Shown: positions 24,987 through 33,328 of the stretch, piece after piece
How the letters are laid out: each line of letters opens with the position of its first letter
Numbering within the stretch: position 1 is the first letter of the stretch
Assembly: GCA_004020365.1 (NCBI GenBank)
Contig: SAQR01000053.1
Span: 6,369-44,676 of the forward strand
From: Mesorhizobium sp.
GTDB taxonomy: Bacteria > Pseudomonadota > Alphaproteobacteria > Rhizobiales > Rhizobiaceae
DNA length: 38,308 nt
Direction of reading: 5' to 3'
Program-made: the position numbers and the translations under genes
The notes under the pieces: model-generated
Told to the model about the DNA's origin: nothing
The model's input: only the letters and a program-made list of their open reading frames with translations
The model's database searches: none

Positions 24987-27900
24987 ATGGACATCGTCAA
25001 ACTCGCAATCAGCAACGCCAGGCTGACGATTTCGGTGCTGGTGTTCCTCATCCTTGCCGGTGCGGTCGCCTATCAGTCGACCCCGAAGGAAGCGGAGCCC
25101 GACGTTCCTATACCGATGATGTATGTCAGCCTGATCTATCAGGGCATCTCGCCCGAGGATTCGGAACGCCTTCTGCTGCGGCCGATGGAAGCCAAGCTGA
25201 AAAGCCTCAAGGGCCTCAAGGAGATGCGTTCGGCCGCCTTCCAGGGCGGCGGTTATGTGCTGGTCGAATTCCACCCGCAGACGGATCTGGCGACGGCGTT
25301 GCAGGACACGCGCAGCAAGGTCCAGGACGGCAAGGCCGACCTGCCTCAGGCAGCCGAGGAGCCTGTGGTCTCCGAAGTCAACGTCTCCGAGTTCCCCGTT
25401 CTTGTCGTGACGCTGTCGGGCGAGGTGCCCGAGCGCGTTCTGACGACGGCGGCGCGCGAATTGCGCGACCGCATCGAGGAAGTGCCTGGTGTGCTGGAGG
25501 GCTCGCTGCAGGGTGCCCGCGACGATCTCGTCGAAGTCGTCATCGATCCGATGAAACTGTCTTCCTACGGGCTGCAGCTAGAGCAACTGATCGGTGCGGT
25601 CGGCGATTCCAACAGTCTTGTCGCCGCCGGCAACATCGAAGGGTCCGAGGGCAAATACGCGGTCAAGGTGCCGTCGCTGATCGAAACGCCGCAGGACGTG
25701 GCGGCGCTTCCGATCGTCGCCGGCCCCAACGCTGTGGTGCAGGCCAAGGATATCGCCACCGTCCGCTCCACCTTCAAGGACGCCGAGACGGTGACCCGTC
25801 TCGACGGCAAGCCGGCGATCGCCATCGAGGTGAAGAAGCGCATCGGCTCCAACCTGATCGACACGATCGCCCAGGTGACGGCCGTGTCCGATGCCTTCAT
25901 AAAGACCATGCCGGAAGGCATGCACGTCACCTACACGCAGGACAAGTCGGTCTTCGTCAACCAGTTGCTCGGCGATCTGCAGAACCACGTCATGATCGCC
26001 GTGATCCTGGTGTTCATCGTCATTCTCTACGCGCTGTCAGGCCGTGCCTCGCTGCTGATTGGCCTCGCCATTCCATCGTCGTTCCTGATCGGTATCCTGC
26101 TGTTGGCGATGATGGGCTACACGATCAACATGATCGTGCTGTTCAGCCTCATCCTGGCGGTCGGCATGCTGGTCGATGACGCCATCATCGTCACCGAATT
26201 CGCCGAGCGGCGGATGAGCGAAGGCATGCCCAAGGCAGAGGCCTTCGCGCTTGCCGCCAAGCGCATGGCCGGTCCGGTCATCGCCGCGACGATGACGCGC
26301 ATCGCCGCCTTCTCGCCGCTGCTGTTCTGGCCAGGCATCATCGGCGACTTCATGAAGTACATGCCGATCACGCTGATCGTCACGCTCTCGGCCTCGATGC
26401 TCTATGCACTGGTCTTTGCACCGGCGCTGGGCGCCTTGTTCGCCAAGGCGCCGCCGCATCACGAGGATGACAACCGCGACGGCTGGTACATGGCGGTGGT
26501 CAAGCAGGCGGTTCGCTTTCCGATCACCGTGCTTCTGCTCACCGTCGGGCTTTTGTTCGGTGTCGGCTTTGCCTATTCGAAATACGGCGCCGGCGTCGAG
26601 TTCTTCCCGAATGTCGAGCCTGACTACGGCCTGCTCTATGTGCACGCCCGCGGCAACCTTTCGCTCGCCGAAATGGATGCCGCCACGACGACCGCGGAAA
26701 ACCGGCTTCTCGGCTGGCCAGGGGTGAAATCGGTCTATACGCGAGTCGGCAAGACGCAAGGCGGCGGCCAGGACATTCCTGAAGACGTGGTCGGCGTAAT
26801 CCAATACGAGTTCGTCGACTGGCGCGAGCGCAAATCGGCGAACGCGATCCTCGACGAACTGCGCGGCGTCATGGCCGGCATTCCCGGCGTCGACGTCGAG
26901 GTTCGCGTGCCCGAGGCCGGCCCGCCCACCGGCAAGCCGATCCAGATCAGGCTGTCGGCCGTCGACCCGGAAGGTCTCGACGACAAGGCGCGCGCCGTCG
27001 CCGCACGCATTGCCAAGGTGCCAGGCGTCATCGACATTTCCGACGGCCTGCCGCCGCCCGGTGTCGACTGGGCGCTTGACGTCGATCGCGCCAAGGCGGC
27101 GCAGTACGGCATCAGCCCGACCTCGGTCGGCACGGTTGTGCAACTGGTAACGAACGGGCTGAAGCTCAGCGAATACCGGCCGGCCGGTGCGGACGACGCC
27201 GTCGACATCAGGCTGCGCCTGCCCGAGGATCGGCGCACGCTGTCGACGCTCGACGACCTCAGGGTGCAGACGTCGCAAGGGTCGGTGCCGATCTCGAATT
27301 TCGTCGTGCGCAAGCCCGAGCCGACCGTCGGTATCCTCAACCGCATCGACGGCGCGCGCACCGTGGTCGTCCAGGCCAATGTCGCCGCCGGCGAGCAAGT
27401 CGCTTCGGTCCAGCAGCAGGTCAGCCAGGCTGTCACCGAAATGGATCTCGGCAGCGGCATACGCTGGAAGCTTGCCGGCTCGAACGAGGACAGCGCCGAG
27501 GCCAGCGCCTTCCTCAGCAAAGCCTTCGGTGCCGCGATCTTCCTGATCTTCCTCGTGCTTCTGATGCAGTTCAACAAGTTCACCAGCGTCTGGCTGGTGC
27601 TGTCCTGCGTAGTCATGGCGACGGTCGGCGTGTTCCTGGGATTGCTGTTGACCGGAGAGGCGTTCGGCATCGTCATGTCGGGCATCGGCGTCATCGCGCT
27701 GGCCGGTGTGGTGGTCAACAACAACATCGTGCTGATCGACACCTATGACCGGCTGCGCGAAGAAGGCTGGGACAAGATGGACGCGGTGCTGCAGACCTGC
27801 CGCGAACGTGCCCGCCCGGTCGTGCTGACGGCGGTGTCGGCGATCCTCGGCGTGCTGCCGATCGCCTTCGGCCTCGGTCTCGAAATCTTCCATCACGAGA

Positions 27901-28163
27901 CGACAATCAACGCGCCGTCGACGCAATGGTGGATTTCACTGTCGTCGGCGATCGTCTTCGGCCTGTCCTTCGCCACCTTGCTGACGCTGGTGGTGACACC
28001 GTCGATGCTGATGGTGTTCACGCGCAGCAAGAACAGCCGCCTCTATGCATTCTTCCGTCGGCTGTTCCGGCGCGGAACGCCAGCCGATGCGACGATCGAG
28101 ACTTCCGCAAGCCCGGGCTTGCTCGACGAGCCGGCGATCGACTTCCCGAAGGCCGCCGAATAG
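24987..28163 (+). CDS. RND efflux transporter, inner-membrane pump
   Basis: A 1058-residue protein of the AcrB/HAE1-like resistance-nodulation-division superfamily. TM1 is at about 12-30; a large periplasmic loop follows, then TM2-TM6 with the proton-relay Asp397-Asp398 in 'GMLVDDAIIVTEF', a second periplasmic loop and TM8-TM12. At the place of the TM10 lysine of AcrB the sequence reads 'GVVVNNNIVLIDTYDRL', with Asn instead, as in a sub-branch of the family. It uses proton flow to expel substrates with the adaptor at 23797. A perfect-stem terminator follows at 28200. The substrate is unknown; the nearby TetR and oxidoreductase hint at xenobiotic handling. Confidence 0.93.
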   Translation: MDIVKLAISNARLTISVLVFLILAGAVAYQSTPKEAEPDVPIPMMYVSLIYQGISPEDSERLLLRPMEAKLKSLKGLKEMRSAAFQGGGYVLVEFHPQTDLATALQDTRSKVQDGKADLPQAAEEPVVSEVNVSEFPVLVVTLSGEVPERVLTTAARELRDRIEEVPGVLEGSLQGARDDLVEVVIDPMKLSSYGLQLEQLIGAVGDSNSLVAAGNIEGSEGKYAVKVPSLIETPQDVAALPIVAGPNAVVQAKDIATVRSTFKDAETVTRLDGKPAIAIEVKKRIGSNLIDTIAQVTAVSDAFIKTMPEGMHVTYTQDKSVFVNQLLGDLQNHVMIAVILVFIVILYALSGRASLLIGLAIPSSFLIGILLLAMMGYTINMIVLFSLILAVGMLVDDAIIVTEFAERRMSEGMPKAEAFALAAKRMAGPVIAATMTRIAAFSPLLFWPGIIGDFMKYMPITLIVTLSASMLYALVFAPALGALFAKAPPHHEDDNRDGWYMAVVKQAVRFPITVLLLTVGLLFGVGFAYSKYGAGVEFFPNVEPDYGLLYVHARGNLSLAEMDAATTTAENRLLGWPGVKSVYTRVGKTQGGGQDIPEDVVGVIQYEFVDWRERKSANAILDELRGVMAGIPGVDVEVRVPEAGPPTGKPIQIRLSAVDPEGLDDKARAVAARIAKVPGVIDISDGLPPPGVDWALDVDRAKAAQYGISPTSVGTVVQLVTNGLKLSEYRPAGADDAVDIRLRLPEDRRTLSTLDDLRVQTSQGSVPISNFVVRKPEPTVGILNRIDGARTVVVQANVAAGEQVASVQQQVSQAVTEMDLGSGIRWKLAGSNEDSAEASAFLSKAFGAAIFLIFLVLLMQFNKFTSVWLVLSCVVMATVGVFLGLLLTGEAFGIVMSGIGVIALAGVVVNNNIVLIDTYDRLREEGWDKMDAVLQTCRERARPVVLTAVSAILGVLPIAFGLGLEIFHHETTINAPSTQWWISLSSAIVFGLSFATLLTLVVTPSMLMVFTRSKNSRLYAFFRRLFRRGTPADATIETSASPGLLDEPAIDFPKAAE

Positions 28164-28199
28164 GCCGCTCGCTTCAGCCCCATTTCAGCCCCAGGGTAG

Positions 28200-28232
28200 A
28201 AAAGGCCGCCGGGAACAACCCAGCGGCCTTTT
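28200..28232 (+). terminator. Intrinsic terminator of the RND operon
   Basis: AAAAGGCCGC (28200-28209) and GCGGCCTTTT (28223-28232) are perfectly complementary with a 13-base loop and a T-run at the end. It lies 36 bases after the RND stop codon. Confidence 0.85.
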
Positions 28233-28274
28233 GCATTGTCCTGTCATGCAATGTCTCAAAGCGGGGAGTTTCTC

Positions 28275-28433
28275 ATGACGCTCAGCACCATTCTCATCAT
28301 CATTCTGATCCTCATTCTGATCGGCGCGGTGCCGGCGTGGCCTCATTCGCGTTCCTGGGGTTATGGTCCCTCTGGCATCGTCGGCGTCATCCTGATCGTG
28401 CTGCTGGTGCTGCTGCTGATGGGCAGGATTTGA
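28275..28433 (+). CDS. DUF3309 family small membrane protein
   Basis: A 52-residue protein from ATG 28275, six bases after GGGGAG (28263-28268); an upstream in-frame ATG at 28236 lacks such a site. Two hydrophobic helices ('LSTILIIILILILIGAVPAW' and 'GIVGVILIVLLVLLLMGRI') flank the short loop 'HSRSWGYGPSG', the DUF3309 pattern found widely in proteobacteria and often in stress regulons. Function unknown. It lies between the RND terminator and a hairpin at 28456, so it is a single-gene unit. Its promoter would have to overlap the RND terminator region; GGAAC is present at 28211, but the expected CGTT is missing. Confidence 0.82.
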   Translation: MTLSTILIIILILILIGAVPAWPHSRSWGYGPSGIVGVILIVLLVLLLMGRI

Positions 28434-28455
28434 CCGGAGATTGGTGCGCACGAAC

Positions 28456-28495
28456 CTACAGCGCTGCGCGTCCTTTAGGGCTCGCAGCGCTGTAG
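28456..28495. terminator. Hairpin between DUF3309 and MFS genes (convergent)
   Basis: CTACAGCGCTGCG (28456-28468) and CGCAGCGCTGTAG (28483-28495) are perfect 13-base arms around a 14-base loop. It could serve both converging genes, although no T-run is present. The decamer GCGTCCTTTA at 28468-28477 is shared with the hairpin at 36824-36867. Confidence 0.6.
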
Positions 28496-28511
28496 CATTT
28501 GAGTTGAAGCG

Positions 28512-29711
28512 CTATTCGGCCGGGGCCGCGTCAGGCGCGAATTCGGCGCGGTGAGCGAGCCCGGCCATCAAAAATACGACGACCAGCAGTCCCGACAAAG
28601 CGACGAAGATCGGACCGAAGCTCGAGTGCTCGGCGATGAAGCCGATTGCCGACGGCGCCACCAGAATGCCGGAATAGCCCATTGTGGTGACGACGCTCAT
28701 GCCGGTGCCGGATGACATGCCTTCCTGGTTACCGCCGGCCGAAAACAGGATCGGCACCATATTGGCGATGCCGAAACCGCAAAGCGCAAAAGCCGAGATG
28801 GCGAGCCAGGGCGAGGGCGCCAGCCCCGCCACCAGCATGCCGGCTGCGGCGACAAGCGCCGAGACGCGCAGTGTCGTCACGGCGCCGAAACGGTTGCGGA
28901 CCCCGTCGCCAACGAAGCGCATGACGGCCATAACGCCGGAAAAAGCCGCGTAGGCCAAACCAGCTACGGCGAGGTCGGTGCCGAGTTCCTGTTGCAGGTA
29001 AAGCGCTGCCCAGTCGAGCACCGCACCCTCGGAGATCATCGTCATCAGCGCCATTAGCCCGACCAGATAGACCAGCGGATTTCCAGGCAGCGCGAATTTG
29101 CGATGCCCGATGATCCCCGATGTTGCTTGGGGCGGTCTGGCATCGGCGATCAGGTAGCGGACTGCCACTGCAATCACTGCGAATGCGAGAGCCGTCACCA
29201 CCGCCGCATGGGCGAGATGACCGTAATTCTGGATGGCGAGGCCACCGAGAGCGCCGCCGGCAAAACCGCCGAGACTCCAGAAGCCGTGCGAGGACGACAT
29301 GATGGCCCGGGACAGGCGCCGCTCCACCGTGACCGCATTGGCGTTCATGGCGACATCCATGCCGCCGATCGAACCGCCAAAGATGAACATGGCGATGGCC
29401 GCCAGCGGCACATTGGGAGCCAGCGCCACGACCAGCAGGCCGAAGCTGCCGACGAGACCGAACCAGCGCAGCACGGTGCGCGACCCATGCCTGGAGATCA
29501 GGTGGCCGCACCAGGTCATCGCTGTGACCGCGCCGGCGCCGAACAGCAGGATCAGCAGGCCAAGCGTGAACTTGCTGATGTCCAGCCGGGTCAGCACCAC
29601 CGGGATCTGCGGCGCCCAGGCGCCGGTCAGGAAGCCATTGGCCAGGAAGATGGCCGCCACGGCCCATCGTCCACGAATGGCGGCCTGCATGCGGTTTAGC
29701 GTGTCCATCAT
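28512..29711 (-). CDS. MFS transporter (YbjJ-like)
   Basis: A 399-residue inner-membrane protein with about twelve hydrophobic helices arranged as two six-helix halves. Between TM2 and TM3, 'HLISRHGSRTVLRWFG' is the MFS loop motif. 'FIFGGSIGGMDVAMNANAVTVERR' and 'SSSHGFWSLGGFAGGALGG' are typical of the YbjJ/fucose-permease-like branch. No substrate can be assigned. The gene starts with two ATGs in a row (29711 and 29708). Upstream (29712-29879) there is no gene; the DUF1244 gene on the same strand ends at 29880, so the MFS gene probably has its own promoter. Confidence 0.88.
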   Translation of the reverse strand: MMDTLNRMQAAIRGRWAVAAIFLANGFLTGAWAPQIPVVLTRLDISKFTLGLLILLFGAGAVTAMTWCGHLISRHGSRTVLRWFGLVGSFGLLVVALAPNVPLAAIAMFIFGGSIGGMDVAMNANAVTVERRLSRAIMSSSHGFWSLGGFAGGALGGLAIQNYGHLAHAAVVTALAFAVIAVAVRYLIADARPPQATSGIIGHRKFALPGNPLVYLVGLMALMTMISEGAVLDWAALYLQQELGTDLAVAGLAYAAFSGVMAVMRFVGDGVRNRFGAVTTLRVSALVAAAGMLVAGLAPSPWLAISAFALCGFGIANMVPILFSAGGNQEGMSSGTGMSVVTTMGYSGILVAPSAIGFIAEHSSFGPIFVALSGLLVVVFLMAGLAHRAEFAPDAAPAE

Positions 29712-29879
29712 GTAGGATCCGGTGCGAAAGAAGCTTCGCGCGGCAAATTAGATCGATTCAATTCCCAGTCAAGCGCTCGTTCTTGAAAAGGCTTGGGCCA
29801 AACAAGGACACAGGACCGTCCCGTTCGCGGCGGATTGCCCACGTTGGAGATTAGCGGAAACGCCTCTCCTGGGGGAGAC

Positions 29880-30188
29880 TCAATGATCCCTGGGGCGTCT
29901 TGCCTCGAACTCGGCCTTCTTGGCGTCGGAGGCGTCGGTCTGGTTGAGCGCCTGCCATTCGGCATAAGGCATGCCGTAGATGATCTCGCGCGACTGGTCC
30001 TTGCTGAGATCGACACCCTCGGCCTGCGCGGCGTCGCGATACCAGTTGGAGAGGCAATTGCGGCAGAAGCCGGCGAGGTTCATCAGGTCGATGTTCTGCA
30101 CGTCCGTGCGTTCACGCAGATGCGCGACCAGCCGGCGGAAGGCGGCGGCTTCGAAATCGCGCTTTTGCTCGTCGCTGAGTTCGGTCAT
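29880..30188 (-). CDS. DUF1244 domain protein
   Basis: 102 residues from ATG 30188, with GGAGG 11 bases upstream on the minus strand. The whole chain is a DUF1244 domain: 'FEAAAFRRLVAHLRERTDVQNI', then 'LAGFCRNCLSNWY' with two Cys, and 'REIIYGMPYAEWQALNQ'. The helical family is frequent in proteobacteria and has no established function; the CxxC pair might bind metal or be redox active. The tail is charged. It starts 25 bases after the stop of the N-formylglutamate amidohydrolase family gene, so the two are likely cotranscribed. Confidence 0.88.
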   Translation of the reverse strand: MTELSDEQKRDFEAAAFRRLVAHLRERTDVQNIDLMNLAGFCRNCLSNWYRDAAQAEGVDLSKDQSREIIYGMPYAEWQALNQTDASDAKKAEFEARRPRDH

Positions 30189-30213
30189 GTGTTCTTGGCC
30201 TCCCTGGGCCTCC

Positions 30214-31011
30214 TTAGAGCGGCCCGGTGCGCGAGCCGAATCGTCTGACCCGATGTATATCGGGACGGCGGTTGATCGCGTCAACGATCGGCGCCAGCCG
30301 TTCGGCCCAGGCGACCGCATCCTGCCGATCGGCGATCAGGTCCTGGCGGATCTCGATCAGCGCATGGGCAAAGCCGTTGACGATGGCATGTCTGAACATG
30401 GTGTCACCGCGCAGCGCGCCGTCATAGGGTTCGTTGTCGCCGACGATAAGGCTTTTGTCCTCGGCGAGCATGTCGATCAGCGGTCGCGCCACCCGGTCGT
30501 CGTGATCCCACAAGATGCCAACATGCCAAGGACGTACAAAACCCTGCATGAACGGGGTGAAAGAATGCACCGAAAGGATAAAGGGGGCGCGTGCGCAAGC
30601 CTGCGCCACCGAGGCGATCATGGCGCCGACCGCATCGTGATAGGGTCGATAGTAGCGGTCGAGCCGCTTTTCACGTTCTTTCAGAGCAAGTGGATAATTT
30701 CCCGAAATGACGGTGCCGTCATAGAGTTGGCGGATAAGCGTCGGATCGTCCTCGCCGCGATTTGGATCGATCAGAAGCCGCGAAAAATTGGCGAGTATCG
30801 CCGGCGCGCCGAGCAACGCGGCCAGTTCGCGCGTCACCGTCTCGACACCGATGTCGTAGGCGATATGGCGGTCGAATTCCGCCGCCGGCAGGCCGAGGCT
30901 GCCATACTCTTCCGGCAGCTCGCGACGGGCGTGATCGGCCAGGAGCACGATGCCTCGCTTGCGGTCGCCGTCGACGATGTCGAAGGGCGCGAAAACTGTG
31001 GATCGGGTCAT
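30214..31011 (-). CDS. N-formylglutamate amidohydrolase family protein
   Basis: A 265-residue cytoplasmic hydrolase-like protein. Family motifs are visible: 'IVLLADHARRELPEEYGSLG' near 21-40, 'FDRHIAYDIG' near 46-55, 'LIDPNRGEDDP' near 80-90, 'ILSVHSFTPFMQG' near 144-156, and 'IVGDNEPYDG' near 188-197. The His, Asp and Glu residues in these match the zinc-type HutG family fold. HutG releases formate from N-formyl-L-glutamate in histidine breakdown, but no hut genes are nearby. Many such stand-alone rhizobial genes are annotated only by family, so the real substrate may differ. It is the first gene of a two-gene unit with DUF1244. Confidence 0.87.
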   Translation of the reverse strand: MTRSTVFAPFDIVDGDRKRGIVLLADHARRELPEEYGSLGLPAAEFDRHIAYDIGVETVTRELAALLGAPAILANFSRLLIDPNRGEDDPTLIRQLYDGTVISGNYPLALKEREKRLDRYYRPYHDAVGAMIASVAQACARAPFILSVHSFTPFMQGFVRPWHVGILWDHDDRVARPLIDMLAEDKSLIVGDNEPYDGALRGDTMFRHAIVNGFAHALIEIRQDLIADRQDAVAWAERLAPIVDAINRRPDIHRVRRFGSRTGPL

Positions 31012-31227
31012 CGGCGGGAAATGGTCTGTTCGCTGGCTTCCGGGGAGGATGGTATCGTCATTCCACGAAGGGGACGATTACGCAATGCCGTCGTTTGGCC
31101 ACGGTTTCTGCGGAAATCTGGCGGAAGGCGACAGACCGTGCGCTAGAGGCCTTTCTAAATCGATTGGAATTGAGCAAAAGGGCGCGTTGACATGCGCCCG
31201 GACTTTTCCGAAAAGGGGCGTTGAGAG

Positions 31228-31746
31228 ATGCAAATGTGGTTCTTGAGAGGTTTCAGGATGGGTTCCGCCGGCAGGCCGCGCATGCGCTATGCCTTCGCCA
31301 TGCCGCTCCTGACCTTTGCTGTGGGCCTCGCCGCGATGGTTGCTGCCTCGCCGGCGCGCGCCGATTTCCGTGTCTGCAACGCCACACAGAACCTGGTCGG
31401 CGTCGGCATCGGCTATCGCGCCAAAGCCGGCTGGATCACCGAAGGCTGGTGGCACATCGAGGGATCGAGCTGCAAGACGTTGATCGAAGGGCCGCTGTCA
31501 TCAAGGTTTTACTATCTTTATGCAGAAGACGCCGAGCGCGGCGGGCGCTGGGATGGCCCGATCAACATGTGCGTGGCCGAAAAAGAGTTCAAGATCGCCG
31601 GCGTTAGCGATTGCGTCGCCCGGGGCTTTCAGCGCGCCGGATTCCAGGAATATGACACGGGCGAGCAGGCAAGCTGGATGGTCCAGCTGACCGACGACCC
31701 CGCAACGGGGGGCGTTCCAGCCGCCCCGGGAACAAACAGTCAATGA
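31228..31746 (+). CDS. DUF1036 domain secreted protein
   Basis: 172 residues from ATG 31228; ATG 31258 has a better site (GAGAGG seven bases before) and gives 162 residues. A signal peptide ends at about residue 45 (ARA, then DFRVC). The mature part is the DUF1036 domain: 'FRVCNATQNLVGVGIGYRAK', 'GWITEGWWHIEGSSC', 'YYLYAEDAERGG' and 'MCVAEKEFKIAGVSDC', with several Cys that could form disulfides in the periplasm. Function unknown. It overlaps the pyk start by ATGA (31743-31746), so the two are translated together, an arrangement I recall as common in rhizobia. Upstream, GGGCGC/GCGCCC (31180-31199) forms a small hairpin. Confidence 0.88.
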   Translation: MQMWFLRGFRMGSAGRPRMRYAFAMPLLTFAVGLAAMVAASPARADFRVCNATQNLVGVGIGYRAKAGWITEGWWHIEGSSCKTLIEGPLSSRFYYLYAEDAERGGRWDGPINMCVAEKEFKIAGVSDCVARGFQRAGFQEYDTGEQASWMVQLTDDPATGGVPAAPGTNSQ

Positions 31747-33179
31747 GACGCAGCCGCAAGGTCAAGATACTCGCCACCATCGGTCCGGCCTCCTCCTCCG
31801 AGGACATGCTGAAGAAGCTCTTCGAAGCCGGCGCCGACGTGTTTCGCATCAATATGAGCCACACCGATCATGAATTGATGCGCACACTTGTCGGTCGCAT
31901 TCGCACCGTCGAGAAAGCGGTCGGCCGGCCGATCGGCATTCTCGCCGACCTGCAGGGACCCAAGCTTCGGGTCGGCAAGTTTGCCAACGGCAAGGAGACG
32001 CTGACACTCGGCCATACCTTCACGCTCGACGACAATCCCGAGCCCGGCAACTCGACCAGGGTGTATCTGCCCCATCCGGAAATCCTGAGGTCGGTCGAGG
32101 CCGGTGACCGCCTTTTGATCGATGACGGCAAGCTCGAGCTGAAGGCGGTGAAGAGCGACGGCAAGGCGATCGTCTGCACCGTCGTCGCCGGCACCAGCAT
32201 CTCCGACAAGAAGGGCGTCAGTCTGCCCGACACCGACCTGCCGGTCGGCGCGCTGACCGAAAAGGACCGCAGCGATCTCGATGCTGTGCTGGCCACCGGC
32301 GTCGACTGGGTGGCGCTGTCGTTCGTGCAGCGGCCCGAGGATCTGGCGGAAGCGCGCAAGATCGCGCGCGGCCGGGCGCTGATCATGGCCAAGATCGAAA
32401 AGCCGCAGGCTGTCGCCAGGCTGGCCGAGATCATCGAACTTTCGGACGCACTGATGGTTGCCCGCGGCGATCTCGGCGTCGAAATGCCGCTCGAAGCCGT
32501 GCCCGGCATCCAGAAGCAGATCACCCGCGCCGCGCGCCGCGCCGGCAAGCCGGTGGTGATCGCCACGCAGATGCTGGAATCGATGATCACCGCGCCAGTG
32601 CCGACCCGCGCCGAGGTGTCGGACGTCTCGATCGCCGTGTTCGAAGGCGCCGACGCGGTCATGCTCTCGGCCGAATCCGCAGCCGGCGCTTACCCGGTCG
32701 AGGCAGTGGCGATGATGAATCGCATCGCCAGCAAGGTCGAAACCGACCCGACCTATGCCGGCATCATCAACGCGCAGCGCTCGGAGCCGGAAGCGACCGG
32801 CGCCGACGCCATCTCGCTCGCCGCCCGCGAAATCGCCGAGACGCTGAAACTGTCGGCGATCATCAGCTATACGGCGTCGGGCACGACCGGCCTGCGCGCC
32901 GCGCGCGAGCGGCCGCAGGTGCCGATCGTCGCGCTGTCGCCGATCGTCAACACGGCGCGGCGGCTGTCGCTTTTGTGGGGCACGCATTGCGTCGTCTCGC
33001 CCGACGCCATCGACTTAGACGATATGGTCGACCGCGCCTGCCGCATCGCTTTGGACGAAGGGTTCGGCAAGCCCGGCGACCGGGTCATCATCACCGCCGG
33101 CGTGCCGTTGAGGACGCCCGGCTCCACCAACATGCTGCGCATCGCCTATGTCGGATCGGACGTGCAGGCCCGCCGCTAA
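31743..33179 (+). CDS. pyk: Pyruvate kinase
   Basis: A 478-residue glycolytic enzyme that makes pyruvate and ATP from phosphoenolpyruvate and ADP. The start 'RRSRKVKILATIGPASSS' and 'FRINMSHTD' form the first part of the barrel. The active-site signature 'LIMAKIEKPQAV' has catalytic Lys217 and metal ligand Glu219, and 'VARGDLGVEMP' follows with Asp243. 'ATQMLESM' and 'DAVMLSAESAAGAYPVEAV' are intact, as are the B domain (about 70-170) and the C-terminal allosteric domain. Its ATG lies inside the last codons of the DUF1036 gene. The stop TAA (33177-33179) is the first part of a dispersed palindrome. A decayed copy of its residues about 236-291 lies at 34477-34635. Confidence 0.95.
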   Translation: MRRSRKVKILATIGPASSSEDMLKKLFEAGADVFRINMSHTDHELMRTLVGRIRTVEKAVGRPIGILADLQGPKLRVGKFANGKETLTLGHTFTLDDNPEPGNSTRVYLPHPEILRSVEAGDRLLIDDGKLELKAVKSDGKAIVCTVVAGTSISDKKGVSLPDTDLPVGALTEKDRSDLDAVLATGVDWVALSFVQRPEDLAEARKIARGRALIMAKIEKPQAVARLAEIIELSDALMVARGDLGVEMPLEAVPGIQKQITRAARRAGKPVVIATQMLESMITAPVPTRAEVSDVSIAVFEGADAVMLSAESAAGAYPVEAVAMMNRIASKVETDPTYAGIINAQRSEPEATGADAISLAAREIAETLKLSAIISYTASGTTGLRAARERPQVPIVALSPIVNTARRLSLLWGTHCVVSPDAIDLDDMVDRACRIALDEGFGKPGDRVIITAGVPLRTPGSTNMLRIAYVGSDVQARR

Positions 33180-33282
33180 AGCGCGTCGCGGCTGAATGGA
33201 TTCATGCGACGCGCTTTAAGTTATGTTTTTATGCATGTCGTTATCGCAAAACCGCTGCGCGCTTTTGCGCGACATGCATTAG
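33177..33282. repeat. Dispersed two-hairpin palindromic element, copy 2
   Basis: The first hairpin is TAAAGCGCGTCGC...GCGACGCGCTTTA (33177-33219). The second is ATGCATGTCG (33231-33240) with CGACATGCAT (33270-33279). It aligns with 14582-14679 over its full length and begins with the pyk stop codon. It lies between convergent pyk and the alpha/beta hydrolase. Confidence 0.78.
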
Positions 33283-33328
33283 GCCGCGCAGCCTGGCCGT
33301 CGCTTCGAATGATTTCACCGAGGTTGCT

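Noticed and set aside
28211-28233. EcfG-type promoter for the DUF3309 gene (GGAAC at 28211)
   Set aside because: No CGTT occurs 16-17 bases downstream, and the GGAAC lies in the loop of a terminator hairpin.
30950-31246. Plus-strand open frame between the amidohydrolase and DUF1036 genes
   Set aside because: It overlaps the amidohydrolase start and the DUF1036 start and has no signature; treated as chance.
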